From Osmia lignaria lignaria (Eukaryota > Arthropoda > Insecta > Hymenoptera > Megachilidae), in the NCBI RefSeq assembly GCF_051020975.1, contig NW_027478166.1:1985501-2049500 (forward strand): a stretch of DNA of 64,000 nt, given 5' to 3'. The notes beneath the pieces were generated by a model that saw only the letters and a list, made by a program, of their open reading frames with translations, was not told the origin of the DNA and did no database searches. A program made the position numbers and the translations under genes. Each line of letters starts with the position of its first letter. Within the stretch, counting starts at the first letter, position 1. Of the stretch, positions 53,440 through 64,000 are shown in pieces.

Positions 53440-56400
53440 CTTCCAGCTTAGCTGTGCAGAAGAAGAACAACAAGAAGAAGAAGTATCTCGAAATATGTCC
53501 GTCAGGCCCCTTCCCTTGAGATAAATCTGCCAATATCTCGGAAACAAAGCGAGCTATGGCAAAATGTTAAGAGACCTTTTTTGTAGAGAATTAAGTTTCC
53601 TACTTTTTATCTTCTATGATATTTTTTGATCAGATGCGTAGATCTCGAGATATATCAAGATATTTAAAAGTTCCGAAGCTGCACCAACATAATAGAGGTA
53701 CAGCAACACCGTGGCCGCTTTCTTTGAGATAACTCTGCACTATTGCGAGCTGCAAATGCCACTTCCAGCTTAGATGTGCAGAAGAAGAACAACAAGAAGA
53801 AGAAATATCTCGAAATATGTCCGTCAGGCCCCATCCCTTGAGATAAATCTGCAAATATCTCGGAAACGAAGCGAGCTATGGCAAAATGTTAAGAGACCTT
53901 TCTTGTAGAGAATTAAGTTTCCTACTTTTTATGTTCTATGATATTTTTTGATCAGATGCGTAGTTCTCGAGATATATCAAGATATTTAAAAGTTCCGAAG
54001 CCGCACCAACATAATAGAGATACAGAAACACCGTGGACCCTTTCTTGGAGATAACTCTGCACTATTGCGAGCTGCAAATGCCACTTCCAGCTTAGCTGTG
54101 CAGAAGAAGAACAACAAGAAGAAGAAATATCTCGAAATATGTCCGTCAGGCCCCTTCCCTTGAGATAACTCTGCAAATATCTCCGAAACGAAGCGAGCTA
54201 TGGCAAAATGTTAAGAGACCTTATTTGTAGGGAATTAAGTTTCCTACTTTTTATGTTCTATGATATTTTTTGATCAGATGCGTAGTTCTCGAGATATATC
54301 AAGATATTTAAAAGTTCCGAAGCCGCACCAACATAATAGAGATACAGAAACACCGTGGCCTCTTTCTTTGAGATAACTCTGCACTATTGCGAGCTGGAAA
54401 TGCCACTTCCAGTTTAGCTGTGCAGAAGAAGAACAACAAGAAGAAGAAATATCTCGAAATATGTCCGTCAGGCCCCTTCCCTTGAGATAAATCAGCAAAT
54501 ATCTCGGAAACGAAGTGAGCTATGGCATAATGTTAAGAGACCTTTTTTGCAGAGAATTAAGTTTCCTACTTTTTATGTTCTATGATATTTTTTGATCAGA
54601 TGCGTAGTCCTCGAGATATATCAAGATATTTAAAAGTTCCGAAGCCGCACCAACATAATAGAGATACAGAAACACCGTGGCCCCTTTCTTTGAGATAACT
54701 CTGCACTATTGCGAGCTGGAAATGCCACTTCCAGTTTAGCTGTGCAGAAGAAGAACAACAAGAAGAAGAAATATCTCGAAATATGTCCGTCAGGCCCCTT
54801 CCCTTGAGATATATCTGCAAATATCTCGGAAACGAAACGAGCTATGGCAAAATGTTAAGAGACCTTTTTTGTAGAGAATTATGTTTCCTACAATTTATGT
54901 TCTATGATATTTTTTGATCAGAAGCGTAGTTTTCGAGATATATCGAGATATTTAAAAGTTCCGAAGCCGCACCAACATAATAGAGATCCAGAAACACCGT
55001 GGCCCCTTTCTTTGAGATAACTCTGCACTAGTGCGAGCCGCAAATGCCACTTCCAGCTTAGCTGTGCAGAAGAAGAACAACAAGAAGAAGAAATATCTCG
55101 AAATATGTCCGTCAGGCCCCTTCCCTCGAGATAAATCTGCAAATATCTCGGAAACGAAGCGAGCTATGGCAAAATGTTAAGAGACCTTTGTTGTAGAGAA
55201 TTAAGTTTCCTACTTTTTATGTTCTATGATATTTTTTGATCAGATGCGTTGTTCTCGAGATATATCAAGATATTTAAAAGTTCCGAAGCCGCACCAACAT
55301 AATAGAGATACAGAAACACCGTGGCCCCTTTCTTTGAGATAACTCTGCACTATTGCGAGCTGCAAATGCCACTTCCAGCTTAGCTGTGCAGAAGAAGAAC
55401 AACAAGAAGAAGAAATAACACGAAATATGTCCGTTAGGCCCCTTCCCTTGAGATATATCTGCAAATACCTCGAAAACGAAGCGAGCTATGGCAAAATGTT
55501 AAGAGACCTTTCTTATAGAGAATTAAGTTTCCTACTTTTTATGTCGTATGATATTTTTTGATCAGATGCGTAGTTCTCGAGATATATCAAGATATTTAAA
55601 AGTTCCGAAGCCGCACCAACATAATAGAGATACAGAAACACCGTGGCCCCTTTCTTTGAGATAACTATGCACTATTGCGAGCTGCAAATGCCACTTCCAG
55701 CTTAGCTGTGCAGAAGAAGAACAACAAGAAGAAGAAATATCTCGAAATATGTCCGTCAGGCCCCTCCCCTTGAGATAAATCTGCCAATATCTCGGAAACA
55801 AAGCGAGCTATGGCAAAATGTTAAGAGACCTTTTTTGTAGAGAATTAAGTTTCCTACTTTTTATCTTCTATGATATTTTTTGATCAGATGCGTAGATCTC
55901 GAGATATATCAAGATATTTAAAAGTTCCGAAGCTGCACCAACATAATAGAGGTACAGCAACACCGTGGCCGCTTTCTTTGGGATAACTCTGCACTATTGC
56001 GAGCTGCAAATGCCACTTCCAGCTTAGATGTGCAGAAGAAGAACAACAAGAAGAAGAAATATCTCGAAATATGTCCGTCAGGCCCCATCCCTTGAGATAA
56101 ATCTGCAAATATCTCGGAAACGAAGCGAGCTATGGCGAAATGTTAAGAGACCTTTCTTGTAGAGAATTAAGTTTCCTACTTTTTATGTTCTATGATATTT
56201 TTTGATCAGATGCGTAGTTCTCGAGATATATCAAGATATTTAAAAGTTCCGAAGCCGCACCAACATAATAGAGATACAGAAACACCGTGGACCCTTTCTT
56301 GGAGATAACTCTGCACTATTGCGAGCTGCAAATGCCACTTCCAGCTTAGCTGTGCAGAAGAAGAACAACAAGAAGAAGAAATATCTCGAAATATGTCCGT

Positions 56401-59400
56401 CAGGCCCCTTCCCTTGAGATAAATCTGCAAATATCTCCGAAACGAAGCGAGCTATGGCAAAATGTTAAGAGACCTTATTTGTAGGGAATTAAGTTTCCTA
56501 CTTTTTATGTTCTATGATATTTTTTGATCAGATGCGTAGTTCTCGAGATATATCAAGATATTTAAAAGTTCCGAAGCCGCACCAACATAATAGAGATACA
56601 GAAACACCGTGGCCTCTTTCTTTGAGATAACTCTGCACTATTGCGAGCTGGAAATGCCACTTCCAGTTTAGCTGTGCAGAAGAAGAACAACAAGAAGAAG
56701 AAATATCTCGAAATATGTCCGTCAGGCCCCTTCCCTTGAGATAAATCAGCAAATATCTCGGAAACGAAGTGAGCTATGGCATAATGTTAAGAGACCTTTT
56801 TTGTAGAGAATTAAGTTTCCTACTTTTTATGTTCTATGATATTTTTTGATCAGATGCGTAGTTCTCGAGATATATCAAGATATTTAAAAGTTCCGAAGCC
56901 GCACCAACATAATAGAGATACAGAAACACCGTGGCCCCTTTCTTTGAGATAACTCTGCACTATTGCGAGCTGGAAATGCCACTTCCAGTTTAGCTGTGCA
57001 GAAGAAGAACAACAAGAAGAAGAAATATCTCGAAATATGTCCGTCAGGCCCCTTCCCTTGAGATATATCTGCAAATATCTCGGAAACGAAACGAGCTATG
57101 GCAAAATGTTAAGAGACCTTTTTTGTAGAGAATTATGTTTCCTACAATTTATGTTCTATGATATTTTTTGATCAGAAGCGTAGTTTTCGAGATATATCGA
57201 GATATTTAAAAGTTCCGAAGCCGCACCAACATAATAGAGATCCAGAAACACCGTGGCCCCTTTCTTTGAGATAACTCTGCACTATTGCGAGCTGGAAATG
57301 CCACTTCCAGTTTAGCTGTGCAGAAGAAGAAGAACAAGAAGAAGAAATATCTCGAAATATGTCCGTCAGGCCCCTTCCCTTGAGATATATCTGCAAATAT
57401 CTCGGAAACGAAACGAGCTATGGCAAAATGTTAAGAGACCTTTTTTGTAGAGAATTATGTTTCCTACAATTTATGTTCTATGATATTTTTTGATCAGAAG
57501 CGTAGTTTTCGAGATATATCGAGATATTTAAAAGTTCCGAAGCCGCACCAACATAATAGAGATCCAGAAACACCGTGGCCCCTTTCTTTGAGATAACTCT
57601 GCACTAGTGCGAGCCGCAAATGCCACTTCCAGCTTAGCTGTGCAGAAGAAGAACAACAAGAAGAAGAAGTATCTCGAAATATGTCCGTCAGGCCCCTTCC
57701 CTTGAGATAAATCTGCCAATATCTCGGAAACAAAGCGAGCTATGGCAAAATGTTAAGAGACCTTTTTTGTAGAGAATTAAGTTTCCTACTTTTTATCTTC
57801 TATGATATTTTTTGATCAGATGCGTAGATCTCGAGATATATCAAGATATTTAAAAGTTCCGAAGCTGCACCAACATAATAGAGGTACAGCAACACCGTGG
57901 CCGCTTTCTTTGAGATAACTCTGCACTATTGCGAGCTGCAAATGCCACTTCCAGCTTAGATGTGCAGAAGAAGAACAACAAGAAGAAGAAATATCTCGAA
58001 ATATGTCCGTCAGGCCCCATCCCTTGAGATAAATCTGCAAATATCTCGGAAACGAAGCGAGCTATGGCAAAATGTTAAGAGACCTTTCTTGTAGAGAATT
58101 AAGTTTCCTACTTTTTATGTTCTATGATATTTTTTGATCAGATGCGTAGTTCTCGAGATATATCAAGATATTTAAAAGTTCCGAAGCCGCACCAACATAA
58201 TAGAGATACAGAAACACCGTGGACCCTTTCTTGGAGATAACTCTGCACTATTGCGAGCTGCAAATGCCACTTCCAGCTTAGCTGTGCAGAAGAAGAACAA
58301 CAAGAAGAAGAAATATCTCGAAATATGTCCGTCAGGCCCCTTCCCTTGAGATAACTCTGCAAATATCTCCGAAAGGAAGCGAGCTATGGCAAAATGTTAA
58401 GAGACCTTATTTGTAGGGAATTAAGTTTCCTACTTTTTATGTTCTATGATATTTTTTGATCAGATGCGTAGTTCTCGAGATATATCAAGATATTTAAAAG
58501 TTCCGAAGCCGCACCAACATAATAGAGATACAGAAACACCGTGGCCTCTTTCTTTGAGATAACTCTGCACTATTGCGAGCTGGAAATGCCACTTCCAGTT
58601 TAGCTGTGCAGAAGAAGAACAACAAGAAGAAGAAATATCTCGAAATATGTCCGTCAGGCCCCTTCCCTTGAGATAAATCAGCAAATATCTCGGAAACGAA
58701 GTGAGCTATGGCATAATGTTAAGAGACCTTTTTTGCAGAGAATTAAGTTTCCTACTTTTTATGTTCTATGATATTTTTTGATCAGATGCGTAGTCCTCGA
58801 GATATATCAAGATATTTAAAAGTTCCGAAGCCGCACCAACATAATAGAGATACAGAAACACCGTGGCCCCTTTCTTTGAGATAACTCTGCACTATTGCGA
58901 GCTGGAAATGCCACTTCCAGTTTAGCTGTGCAGAAGAAGAACAACAAGAAGAAGAAATATCTCGAAATATGTCCGTCAGGCCCCTTCCCTTGAGATATAT
59001 CTGCAAATATCTCGGAAACGAAACGAGCTATGGCAAAATGTTAAGAGACCTTTTTTGTAGAGAATTATGTTTCCTACAATTTATGTTCTATGATATTTTT
59101 TGATCAGAAGCGTAGTTTTCGAGATATATCGAGATATTTAAAAGTTCCGAAGCCGCACCAACATAATAGAGATCCAGAAACACCGTGGCCCCTTTCTTTG
59201 AGATAACTCTGCACTAGTGCGAGCCGCAAATGCCACTTCCAGCTTAGCTGTGCAGAAGAAGAACAACAAGAAGAAGAAATATCTCGAAATATGTCCGTCA
59301 GGCCCCTTCCCTCGAGATAAATCTGCAAATATCTCGGAAACGAAGCGAGCTATGGCAAAATGTTAAGAGACCTTTGTTGTAGAGAATTAAGTTTCCTACT

Positions 59401-61481
59401 TTTTATGTTCTATGATATTTTTTGATCAGATGCGTTGTTCTCGAGATATATCAAGATATTTAAAAGTTCCGAAGCCGCACCAACATAATAGAGATACAGA
59501 AACACCGTGGCCCCTTTCTTTGAGATAACTCTGCACTATTGCGAGCTGCAAATGCCACTTCCAGCTTAGCTGTGCAGAAGAAGAACAACAAGAAGAAGAA
59601 ATAACACGAAATATGTCCGTTAGGCCCCTTCCCTTGAGATATATCTGCAAATATCTCGGAAACGAAGCGAGCTATGGCAAAATGTTAAGAGACCTTTTTT
59701 GTAGAGAATTAAGTTTCCTACTTTTTATGTTCTATGATATTTTTTGATCAGATGCGTAGTTCTCGAGATATATCAAGATATTTAAAAGTTCCGAAGCCGC
59801 ACCAACATAATAGAGATACAGAAACACCGTGGCCCCTTTCTTTGAGATAACTATGCACTATTGCGAGCTGCAAATGCCACTTCCAGCTTAGCTGTGCAGA
59901 AGAAGAACAACAAGAAGAAGAAATATCTCGAAATATGTCCGTCAGGCCCCTTCCCTTGAGATAAATCTGCCAATATCTCGGAAACAAAGCGAGCTATGGC
60001 AAAATGTTAAGAGACCTTTTTTGTAGAGAATTAAGTTTCCTACTTTTTATCTTCTATGATATTTTTTGATCAGATGCGTAGATCTCGAGATATATCAAGA
60101 TATTTAAAAGTTCCGAAGCTGCACCAACATAATAGAGGTACAGCAACACCGTGGCCGCTTTCTTTGGGATAACTCTGCACTATTGCGAGCTGCAAATGCC
60201 ACTTCCAGCTTAGATGTGCAGAAGAAGAACAACAAGAAGAAGAAATATCTCGAAATATGTCCGTCAGGCCCCATCCCTTGAGATAAATCTTCAAATATCT
60301 CGGAAACGAAGCGAGCTATGGCAAAATGTTAAGAGACCTTTCTTGTAGAGAATTAAGTTTCCTACTTTTTATGTTCTATGATATTTTTTGATCAGATGCG
60401 TAGTTCTCGAGATATATCAAGATATTTAAAAGTTCCGAAGCCGCACCAACATAATAGAGATACAGAAACACCGTGGACCCTTTCTTGGAGATAACTCTGC
60501 ACTATTGCGAGCTGCAAATGCCACTTCCAGCTTAGCTGTGCAGAAGAAGAACAACAAGAAGAAGAAATATCTCGAAATATGTCCGTCAGGCCCCTTCCCT
60601 TGAGATAAATCTGCAAATATCTCCGAAACGAAGCGAGCTATGGCAAAATGTTAAGAGACCTTATTTGTAGGGAATTAAGTTTCCTACTTTTTATGTTCTA
60701 TGATATTTTTTGATCAGATGCGTAGTTCTCGAGATATATCAAGATATTTAAAAGTTCCGAAGCCGCACCAACATAATAGAGATACAGAAACACCGTGGCC
60801 TCTTTCTTTGAGATAACTCTGCACTATTGCGAGCTGGAAATGCCACTTCCGGTTTAGCTGTGCAGAAGAAGAACAACAAGAAGAAGAAATATCTCGAAAT
60901 ATGTCCGTCAGGCCCCTTCCCTTGAGATAAATCAGCAAATATCTCGGAAACGAAGTGAGCTATGGCATAATGTTAAGAGACCTTTTTTGTAGAGAATTAA
61001 GTTTCCTACTTTTTATGTTCTATGATATTTTTTGATCAGATGCGTAGTTCTCGAGATATATCAAGATATTTAAAAGTTCCGAAGCCGCACCAACATAATA
61101 GAGATACAGAAACACCGTGGCCCCTTTCTTTGAGATAACTCTGCACTATTGCGAGCTGGAAATGCCACTTCCAGTTTAGCTGTGCAGAAGAAGAACAACA
61201 AGAAGAAGAAATATCTCGAAATATGTCCGTCAGGCCCCTTCCCTTGAGATATATCTGCAAATATCTCGGAAACGAAACGAGCTATGGCAAAATGTTAAGA
61301 GACCTTTTTTGTAGAGAATTATGTTTCCTACAATTTATGTTCTATGATATTTTTTGATCAGAAGCGTAGTTTTCGAGATATATCGAGATATTTAAAAGTT
61401 CCGAAGCCGCACCAACATAATAGAGATCCAGAAACACCGTGGCCCCTTTCTTTGAGATAACTCTGCACTATTGCGAGCTGC
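53440..61481. repeat. Large HOR: about 3.86-kb block repeated at a 13-unit (4186 bp) offset, with a nested 7-unit repeat
   Basis: Positions of about 53440-57295 match about 57626-61481 in the same order. Shared private marks include GTGGCCGC, TTAGATGTGC, CTTGGAGATAAC, ATCTCCGAAA, TAGGGAATT, AATCAGCAAATATC, GAAGTGAGC, TTTTGCAGAG, GTAGTCCTCG, TTTGTTGTAG, AATAACACG and TTGGGATAAC. I noticed about five scattered differences plus a cluster of six at 55468-55546. Inside it, about 53455-55029 also matches about 55709-57283 at 2254 bp (7 units), less closely. One unit of different origin lies between the two long copies. Confidence 0.85.
55468..55546. other. Candidate gene-conversion patch inside the 13-unit repeat
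   Basis: Against the partner copy near 59654-59732 there are six substitutions in 79 bp (55468, 55473, 55512, 55515, 55545, 55546). At all six the patch has the bases of the units near 47098-47176 and 48385-48463: AATACCTCGAAAAC, TTCTTATAG and ATGTCGTATG. The rest of the long repeat differs only about once per several hundred bases. The reverse event, replacement in the 59.6 kb copy by a common-type unit, is equally possible. Confidence 0.65.
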
Positions 61482-63931
61482 AAATGCCACTTCCAGCTTA
61501 GCTGTGCAGAAGAAGAACAACAAGAAGAAGAAATAACACGAAATATGTCCGTTAGGCCCCTTCCCTTGAGATATATCTGCAAATATCTCGGAAACGAAGC
61601 GAGCTTTGGCAAAATGTTAAGAGACCTTTTTTGTAGAGAATTAAGTTTCCTACTTTTTATGTTCTATGATATTTTTTGATCAGATGCGTAGTTCTCGAGA
61701 TATATCAAGATATTTAAAAGTTCCGAAGCCGCACCAACATAATAGAGATACAGAAACACCGTGGCCCCTTTCTTTGAGATAACTATGCACTATTGCGAGC
61801 TGCAAATGCCACTTCCAGCTTAGCTGTGCAGAAGAAGAACAACAAGAAGAAGAAATATCTCGAAATATGTCCGTCAGGCCCCTTCCCTTGAGATAAATCT
61901 GCAAATATCTCGGAAACGAAGCGAACTATGGCAAAATGTTAAGAGACCTTTTTTGTAGAGAATTAAGTTTCCTACTTTTTATGTTCTATGATATTTTTTG
62001 ATCAGATGCGTAGTTCTCGAGATATATCAAGATATTTAAAAGTTCCGAAGCCGCACCAACATAATAGAGATACAGAAACACCGTGGCCCCTTTCTTCGAG
62101 ATAACTCTGCACTATTGCGAGCTGCAAATGCCACTTGCAGCTTAGCTGTGCAGAGGAAGAACAACAAGAAGAAGAAGTATCTCGAAATATGTCCGTCAGG
62201 CCCGTTCCTTTGAGCTGAATCTGCACATATCTCGGAAACGAAGCGAGCTATGGCAAAATGTTAAGAGACGTTTTTTGTACAGAATTATGTTTCCTACAAT
62301 TTATGTTCTATGATATTTTTTGATCAGAAGCGTAGTTTTCGAGATATATCGAGATATTTAAAAGTTCCGAAGCCGCACCAACATAATAGAGATACAGAAA
62401 CACCGTGGCCCCTTTCTTTGAGATTACTCTGCACTATTGCGAGCTGCAAATGCCACTTCCAGCTTAGCTGTGCAGAGGAAGAACAACAAGAAGAAGAAAT
62501 ATCTCGAAATATGTCCGTCAGGCCCCTTCCCTTGAGATAAATCTGCAAATATCTCGGAAACGAAGCGAGCTATGGCAAAATGATAAGAGACCTTTTTTGT
62601 AGAGAATTAAGTTTCCTACTTTTTATGTTCTATGATATTTTTTGATCAGATGCGTAGTTCTCGAGATATATCAAGATATTTAAAAGTTCCGAAGCCGCAC
62701 CAACATAATAGAGATACAGAAACACCGTGGCCCCTTTCTTTGAGATAACTATGCACTATTGCGAGCTGCAAATGCCACTTCCAGCTTAGCTGTGCAGAAG
62801 AAGAACAACAAGAAGAAGAAATATCTCGAAATATGTCCGTCAGGCCCCTTCCCTTGAGATAAATCTGCCAATATCTCGGAAACAAAGCGAGCTATGGCAA
62901 AATGTTGAGAGACCTTTTTTGTAGAGAATTAAGTTTCCTACTTTTTATCTTCTATGATATTTTTTGATCAGATGCGTAGATCTCGAGATATATCAAGATA
63001 TTTAAAAGTTCCGAAGCTGCACCAACATAATAGAGGTACAGCAACACCGTGGCCGCTTTCTTTGAGATAACTCTGCACTATTGCGAGCTGCAAATGCCAC
63101 TTCCAGCTTAGATGTGCAGAAGAAGAACAACAAGAAGAAGAAATATCTCGAAATATGTCCGTCAGGCCCCTTCCCTTGAGATAAATCTGCAAATATCTCC
63201 GAAACGAAGCGAGCTATGGCAAAATGTTAAGAGACCTTATTTGTAGGGAATTAAGTTTCCTACTTTTTATGTTCTATGATATTTTTTGATCAGATGCGTA
63301 GTTCTCGAGATATATCAAGATATTTAAAAGTTCCGAAGCCGCACCAACATAATAGAGATACAGAAACACCGTGGCCTCTTTCTTTGAGATAACTCTGCAC
63401 TATTGCGAGCTGGAAATGCCACTTCCAGTTTAGCTGTGCAGAAGAAGAACAACAAGAAGAAGAAATATCTCGAAATATGTCCGTCAGGCCCCTTCCCTTG
63501 AGATAAATCAGCAAATATCTCGGAAACGAAGTGAGCTATGGCATAATGTTAAGAGACCTTTTTTGTAGAGAATTAAGTTTCCTACTTTTTATGTTCTATG
63601 ATATTTTTTGATCAGATGCGTAGTTCTCGAGATATATCAAGATATTTAAAAGTTCCGAAGCCGCACCAACATAATAGAGATACAGAAACACCGTGGCCCC
63701 TTTCTTTGAGATAACTCTGCACTATTGCGAGCTGGAAATGCCACTTCCAGTTTAGCTGTGCAGAAGAAGAACAACAAGAAGAAGAAATATCTCGAAATAT
63801 GTCCGTCAGGCCCCTTCCCTTGAGATATATCTGCAAATATCTCGGAAACGAAACGAGCTATGGCAAAATGTTAAGAGACCTTTTTTGTAGAGAATTATGT
63901 TTCCTACAATTTATGTTCTATGATATTTTTT
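61482..63931. repeat. Right-hand satellite segment, mosaic of units seen elsewhere
   Basis: The second part of the 61358 unit matches that of 59426 (AATAACACG, GTTAGGCC). The 62002 unit matches the 31736 unit type (CCGTTCCTTTGAGC with ATCTGCACATATC and TTGTACAG). Units near 62646 and 62968 repeat the CTGCCAATATC / TAGATCTCG pair. Units near 63290 and 63612 match 56528/56850 and 60714/61036. The segment is assembled from blocks present to its left. Confidence 0.75.
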
Positions 63932-64000
63932 GATCAGAAGCGTAGTTTTCGAGATATATCGAGATATTTAAAAGTTCCGAAGCCGCACCAACATAATAGA
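63932..64000. repeat. Partial satellite unit, cut by the right window edge
   Basis: The first 69 bases of a B-head unit (GATCAGAAGCG, TTTTCGAG, ATCGAGATATT) run to the end of the window. The array therefore continues to the right. Confidence 0.95.

Larger units (their letters stand above)
1..64000. repeat. 322-bp tandem satellite array filling the window
   Basis: The same unit recurs head to tail from first to last base. Landmarks such as the T6-GATCAG junction, the GAA/CAA tract, the GGCCCCTTCC segment and the AAATATCTCGG segment return every 322 bp, all in one orientation. From 183 to 63931 there are 198 complete units, 7 bp short of exact multiples, and the shortfall is explained by six visible deletions. 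Units differ mostly by substitutions, and most pairs look about 95-100% identical by eye. No unique sequence interrupts the array. This organisation is typical of eukaryotic satellite DNA in centromeric, pericentromeric or other heterochromatin; which of these applies cannot be told from the window. Confidence 0.98.

Noticed and set aside
1..64000. CRISPR array
   Set aside because: Units abut directly with no short fixed repeat and no unique spacers. The 322-bp repeat is about ten times too long, and no cas genes are present.
1..64000. Ribosomal intergenic spacer or telomeric repeat array
   Set aside because: No rRNA-like sequence and no TTAGG/TTAGGG-type short repeats were seen; units are uniform throughout.

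Overview
The whole 64 kb window is one uninterrupted array of a tandem satellite repeat. The unit is 322 bp and every copy lies in the same orientation. If each unit starts at the GATCAG of its T6-GATCAG junction, there are 198 complete units from 183 to 63931. A cut 182-bp unit lies at the left edge and a cut 69-bp unit at the right edge. The 198 units differ from 198 x 322 by only 7 bp, explained by six small deletions (near 4310, 10772, 12463, 13428, 47323 and 48610). I see no gene, RNA gene, transposon, inversion, unique spacer or array edge. Both ends of the array lie outside the window.

Organism: this is eukaryotic satellite DNA, probably from constitutive heterochromatin. One common-type unit counted by hand has 126 G+C in 322 (about 39%) and 11 CpG, close to chance expectation. 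CpG is therefore not depleted, which fits a lineage with little germline CpG methylation, such as many invertebrates, better than a vertebrate or plant. I do not recognise the satellite family, and the species cannot be named from the sequence alone.

Each unit has three modules that vary semi-independently. The head is T-rich and runs across the GATCAG junction into a CTCGAG/GATATATC segment; its two main forms are called A and B here. The middle carries an imperfect two-tier stem-loop and a GAA/CAA mirror repeat, with forms m1 to m4. The tail is a GGCCCCTTCC / TTGAGATAA segment with forms c and q, followed by an AAATATCTCGG segment. A 27-bp stretch of the tail is repeated, with 24 matches, in the middle module, so the unit contains an old internal duplication.

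Layout: the variants form higher-order repeats (HORs) and recent segmental duplications whose period changes along the window. Three-unit (966 bp) organisation dominates 0.2-7.2 kb. A 965-bp duplicate pair lies at 12.4-14.3 kb. Related 4- and 10-unit spacings occur at 17.9-25 kb. A 5-unit tandem duplication with two differences seen in about 1.7 kb lies at 27.7-31.0 kb. Three-unit copies lie at 36.6-38.5 kb and 4-unit copies at 39.8-42.4 and 47.1-49.7 kb. At 53.4-61.5 kb a block of about 3.86 kb recurs at a 13-unit offset, with a 7-unit repeat nested inside it. Shared private mutations, including shared deletions, show that these blocks were copied as blocks. A 79-bp cluster of six differences at 55468-55546 looks like a gene-conversion patch.

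The open reading frames that recur in every unit, including a 74-codon antisense frame that usually lacks any ATG, are judged to be by-products of repetition rather than genes.
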